A stretch of DNA of 24,563 bases from assembly GCA_035938875.1 (NCBI GenBank), contig DASZGL010000105.1:1-24563 (forward strand), read 5' to 3'. Position 1 is the stretch's first letter, and every line of letters begins with the position of its first letter. Of this stretch, positions 23,180 through 24,563 are shown piece by piece. This DNA is from DASZGL01 sp035938875. GTDB taxonomy: Bacteria > Chloroflexota > Dormibacteria > Aeolococcales > Aeolococcaceae. Below the pieces are notes generated by a model that had not been told where the DNA came from, searched no databases, and worked only from the letters and a program-made list of their open reading frames with translations. Made by a program: the position numbers and the translations under genes.

Positions 23180-23932
23180 TTAGGAGGGGCCGAGCTCCGC
23201 GGCCCCGAAGGCGACCTGAAAGCTCCGGCAGTAGATGACCGCCGTCGCGTAATGGCCGACGTCGACGTAATCGGGGATGCTGTACTGCTGGTCGCCCCGG
23301 TTGCCCTTCAGCCCTCCGAGGTCCACCTTGTCATGGACGTCGGCGCCGCGCTGCACGCGTCCCGCGACCAGGTAGACGCGAACGTCCGGCCCGTTGCTGG
23401 ACGAGAAGTTCGTCAGCGTGAGCACGCGACCACCTTTGGCCAACTGGACGATGGCGGCGTTTCCCGACGCGTTCTCGTCGAGTGGTCGAAAACTGCCGGA
23501 CACAAGCTGGACGTCGACCGGCTGCGCTCCTGGAGATCCGCCCGCTGACGAAGTCGGCTGGGTGGTGAGGACGGCGCTAGCCGGTACACCGGTGGCAACG
23601 TTCTCATGCACCGTCGTTTCGCGAAACGACGTCCAGGCGAAGAAGGCAGCCGCGATGACGGCGGTGCCCAGCCATGTGGCGCGACTCACCCTTCGCAGAG
23701 CAGGACGGTCATGCATGAGGCGGCCGAGCACCGCGCCTCCGCAAGCGAACCAGACGACACTGAAGCCGATGGCGAGGAAGAATCCCCGCCCGACTTGTCC
23801 TGCGACGGTCGACGCGAGCGTGCCGCCGATGACACGGAGGCCCAGTATTTCGATCACGACGATGCCGAGGACGGCGACCGCAGCAGCCAGCGCGCGATTC
23901 GCTCGAGGGGCATCCTTCATCGCCGCTTTCAT
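23180..23932 (-). CDS. Membrane-anchored DM13-domain protein
   Basis: A 250-residue protein with three membrane helices (about 14-33, 49-70 and 86-100), a Pro/Ser/Gly linker and an extracytoplasmic DM13 domain (about 140-250). The domain shows GSFRPLDENASGNAAIVQLA, LTNFSSSNGPDVRVYL, DLGGLKGNRGDQQYSIP and the family cysteine in AVIYCRSFQVAFG. DM13 domains are thought to take part in extracytoplasmic redox or electron-transfer reactions through that cysteine; the partner is unknown. The start may be ATG 23932 or ATG 23920, and neither has a strong ribosome site. It is divergent from an OmpR-type regulator and upstream of the phosphoesterase, so both could be targets of that regulator. Confidence 0.88.
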   Translation of the reverse strand: MKAAMKDAPRANRALAAAVAVLGIVVIEILGLRVIGGTLASTVAGQVGRGFFLAIGFSVVWFACGGAVLGRLMHDRPALRRVSRATWLGTAVIAAAFFAWTSFRETTVHENVATGVPASAVLTTQPTSSAGGSPGAQPVDVQLVSGSFRPLDENASGNAAIVQLAKGGRVLTLTNFSSSNGPDVRVYLVAGRVQRGADVHDKVDLGGLKGNRGDQQYSIPDYVDVGHYATAVIYCRSFQVAFGAAELGPS

Positions 23933-23994
23933 CGGGCGTCCGTCCTCACCTGGTGCGCCATCAGACGCCGATCGTGGGCGACGGATATTGCGGG

Positions 23995-24026
23995 GAGGTG
24001 AAGGCGTGCGATTTCTCCTTCACCTC
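23995..24026. repeat. Perfect 10-bp inverted repeat in the DM13/response-regulator intergenic region
   Basis: GAGGTGAAGG (23995-24004) and CCTTCACCTC (24017-24026) form a perfect inverted repeat around a 12-nt spacer. It lies 30 nt before the response-regulator start, with no T-run on either side, so it is more likely an operator or a leader hairpin than a terminator. GATATT at 23984-23989 could be a -10 element placing it at the 5' end of the transcript. Confidence 0.55.
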
Positions 24027-24056
24027 GGCTTCGCACAGGGAGGGCACACTTGACCA

Positions 24057-24563
24057 ATGGCCGCGGCTCAAGCCCCGATCCTGGTGGTCGAGGACGACCC
24101 AATCACCGCGGACGTGGTGCGTGCCTACCTGGAGCGGGAGGGATACCCCACCGTTGTATGTGCGAGTGGCGGCCGCGTTCTTGACCTCGTCCGGCAGCTC
24201 GAGCCCCGCTGCCTCATCCTCGATGTGATGCTCCCTGAGCGCGATGGCTTCGACATCACCGAGGCGCTGAGGGAGCGTGGTTCGACGATCCCTCTGCTGA
24301 TCCTCAGCGCTCGGGTCGAGGAGGCAGATCGCATCCGTGGCCTGCGCCTCGGTGCCGACGATTACCTCGTCAAGCCCTTCAGCCCGGGCGAGCTGGTCGC
24401 CCGCGTCGCCGCACTGCTGCGTCGCGCCGAGGTCGAGCCGTCGCCCACGCGCCTGCTTCGGCTGGGAGCGCTCTGCCTCGACACCGAGCGGCGCCAGGCG
24501 GCAGTCGGCGACCGAATGATCGAGCTCACGTTCTTCGAGTTCTGCCTGGTCGCCGCGCTGCTG
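24057..24563 (+). CDS. OmpR/PhoB-family response regulator, 5' part (cut by window end)
   Basis: The first 169 residues of a winged-helix response regulator. The receiver domain (about 7-120) has E12, D13, D14, phosphoacceptor D56 (LILDVMLPERDG), S84 at the switch position and K106 (DDYLVKPFSPGEL). The DNA-binding domain begins at about 130 (LGALCLDTERRQAAVGDRMI, then ELTFFEFCLVAALL) and runs out of the window. Start is the ATG at 24057; GGGAGG lies about 12 nt upstream, rather far. The cognate kinase is presumably just beyond the window. It is divergent from the DM13 gene across an intergenic region with a perfect inverted repeat. Confidence 0.93.
   Translation, partial: MAAAQAPILVVEDDPITADVVRAYLEREGYPTVVCASGGRVLDLVRQLEPRCLILDVMLPERDGFDITEALRERGSTIPLLILSARVEEADRIRGLRLGADDYLVKPFSPGELVARVAALLRRAEVEPSPTRLLRLGALCLDTERRQAAVGDRMIELTFFEFCLVAALL

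Noticed and set aside
22097..23548. Plus-strand 483-codon open frame
   Set aside because: Runs opposite both the phosphoesterase and the DM13 gene; Arg/Val-rich antisense sequence.
1..24563. CRISPR arrays, insertion sequences, rRNA genes, phage genes
   Set aside because: No regularly spaced repeats, transposase, integrase or phage structural motifs were seen anywhere in the window.

Overview
The window is a high-GC bacterial chromosome segment with dense coding and many GTG starts. The left end keeps the housekeeping order radA - PIN/TRAM gene - ispD - ispF - cysS - rlmB - yacP-type NYN gene. This resembles the Bacillus radA-to-yacP block, but disA, gltX, cysE and mrnC are missing. The right side has actinobacterial-looking features: a DosS/DosR-like pair, a GNAT/acyl-CoA-synthetase fusion, and a DUF3558-like lipoprotein. 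A PIN-TRAM protein together with a YacP-type nuclease at high GC suggests a terrestrial lineage near Chloroflexota, Dormibacterota or deep Actinomycetota. That placement is inference; no rRNA is present.

Layout. 1-6085 (+): housekeeping run with overlapping or closely spaced genes, except a 97-nt gap between radA and the PIN/TRAM gene. 6082-7662 (-): secreted Asp-box beta-propeller protein whose stop codon interlocks with that of the NYN gene. 7829-7903 (+): tRNA-Thr(UGU), then about 385 nt without a convincing gene. 8289-8873 (+): two-helix membrane protein ending at a strong hairpin terminator. 8991-11943: a DosS-like double-GAF histidine kinase and an SRPBCC-like protein on the minus strand, divergent from a DosR-like response regulator. 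The regulator is followed closely by a 907-residue GNAT/NDP-forming acyl-CoA synthetase fusion (to 14688). 14773-16803: a VOC protein, a small PEGA-like membrane protein and a methyltransferase. 16848-18347: a small membrane protein and a TetR regulator, divergent from a carboxymuconolactone-decarboxylase-family gene. Between the last two lie two copies of a palindrome wrapped around a near-consensus promoter. 18352-18490: a short-chain dehydrogenase remnant. 18538-24563: a large secreted lipase-like hydrolase, a lipoprotein, a Tat-exported phospholipase C/acid phosphatase-family protein, a membrane DM13 protein, and the start of an OmpR-type response regulator cut by the window end.

Three themes stand out. 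First, three otherwise unrelated exported proteins (beta-propeller, lipase-like hydrolase, phosphoesterase) all end in Val-Pro-Glu, then one hydrophobic helix, then an Arg-rich tail. This is the layout of PEP-CTERM-type sorting signals and suggests an exosortase-like surface-sorting system encoded elsewhere in the genome. Second, the redox/hypoxia-type two-component pair sits beside a probable protein-lysine acetyltransferase. Third, the TetR intergenic region is an unusually clean promoter-operator module readable directly from the DNA.
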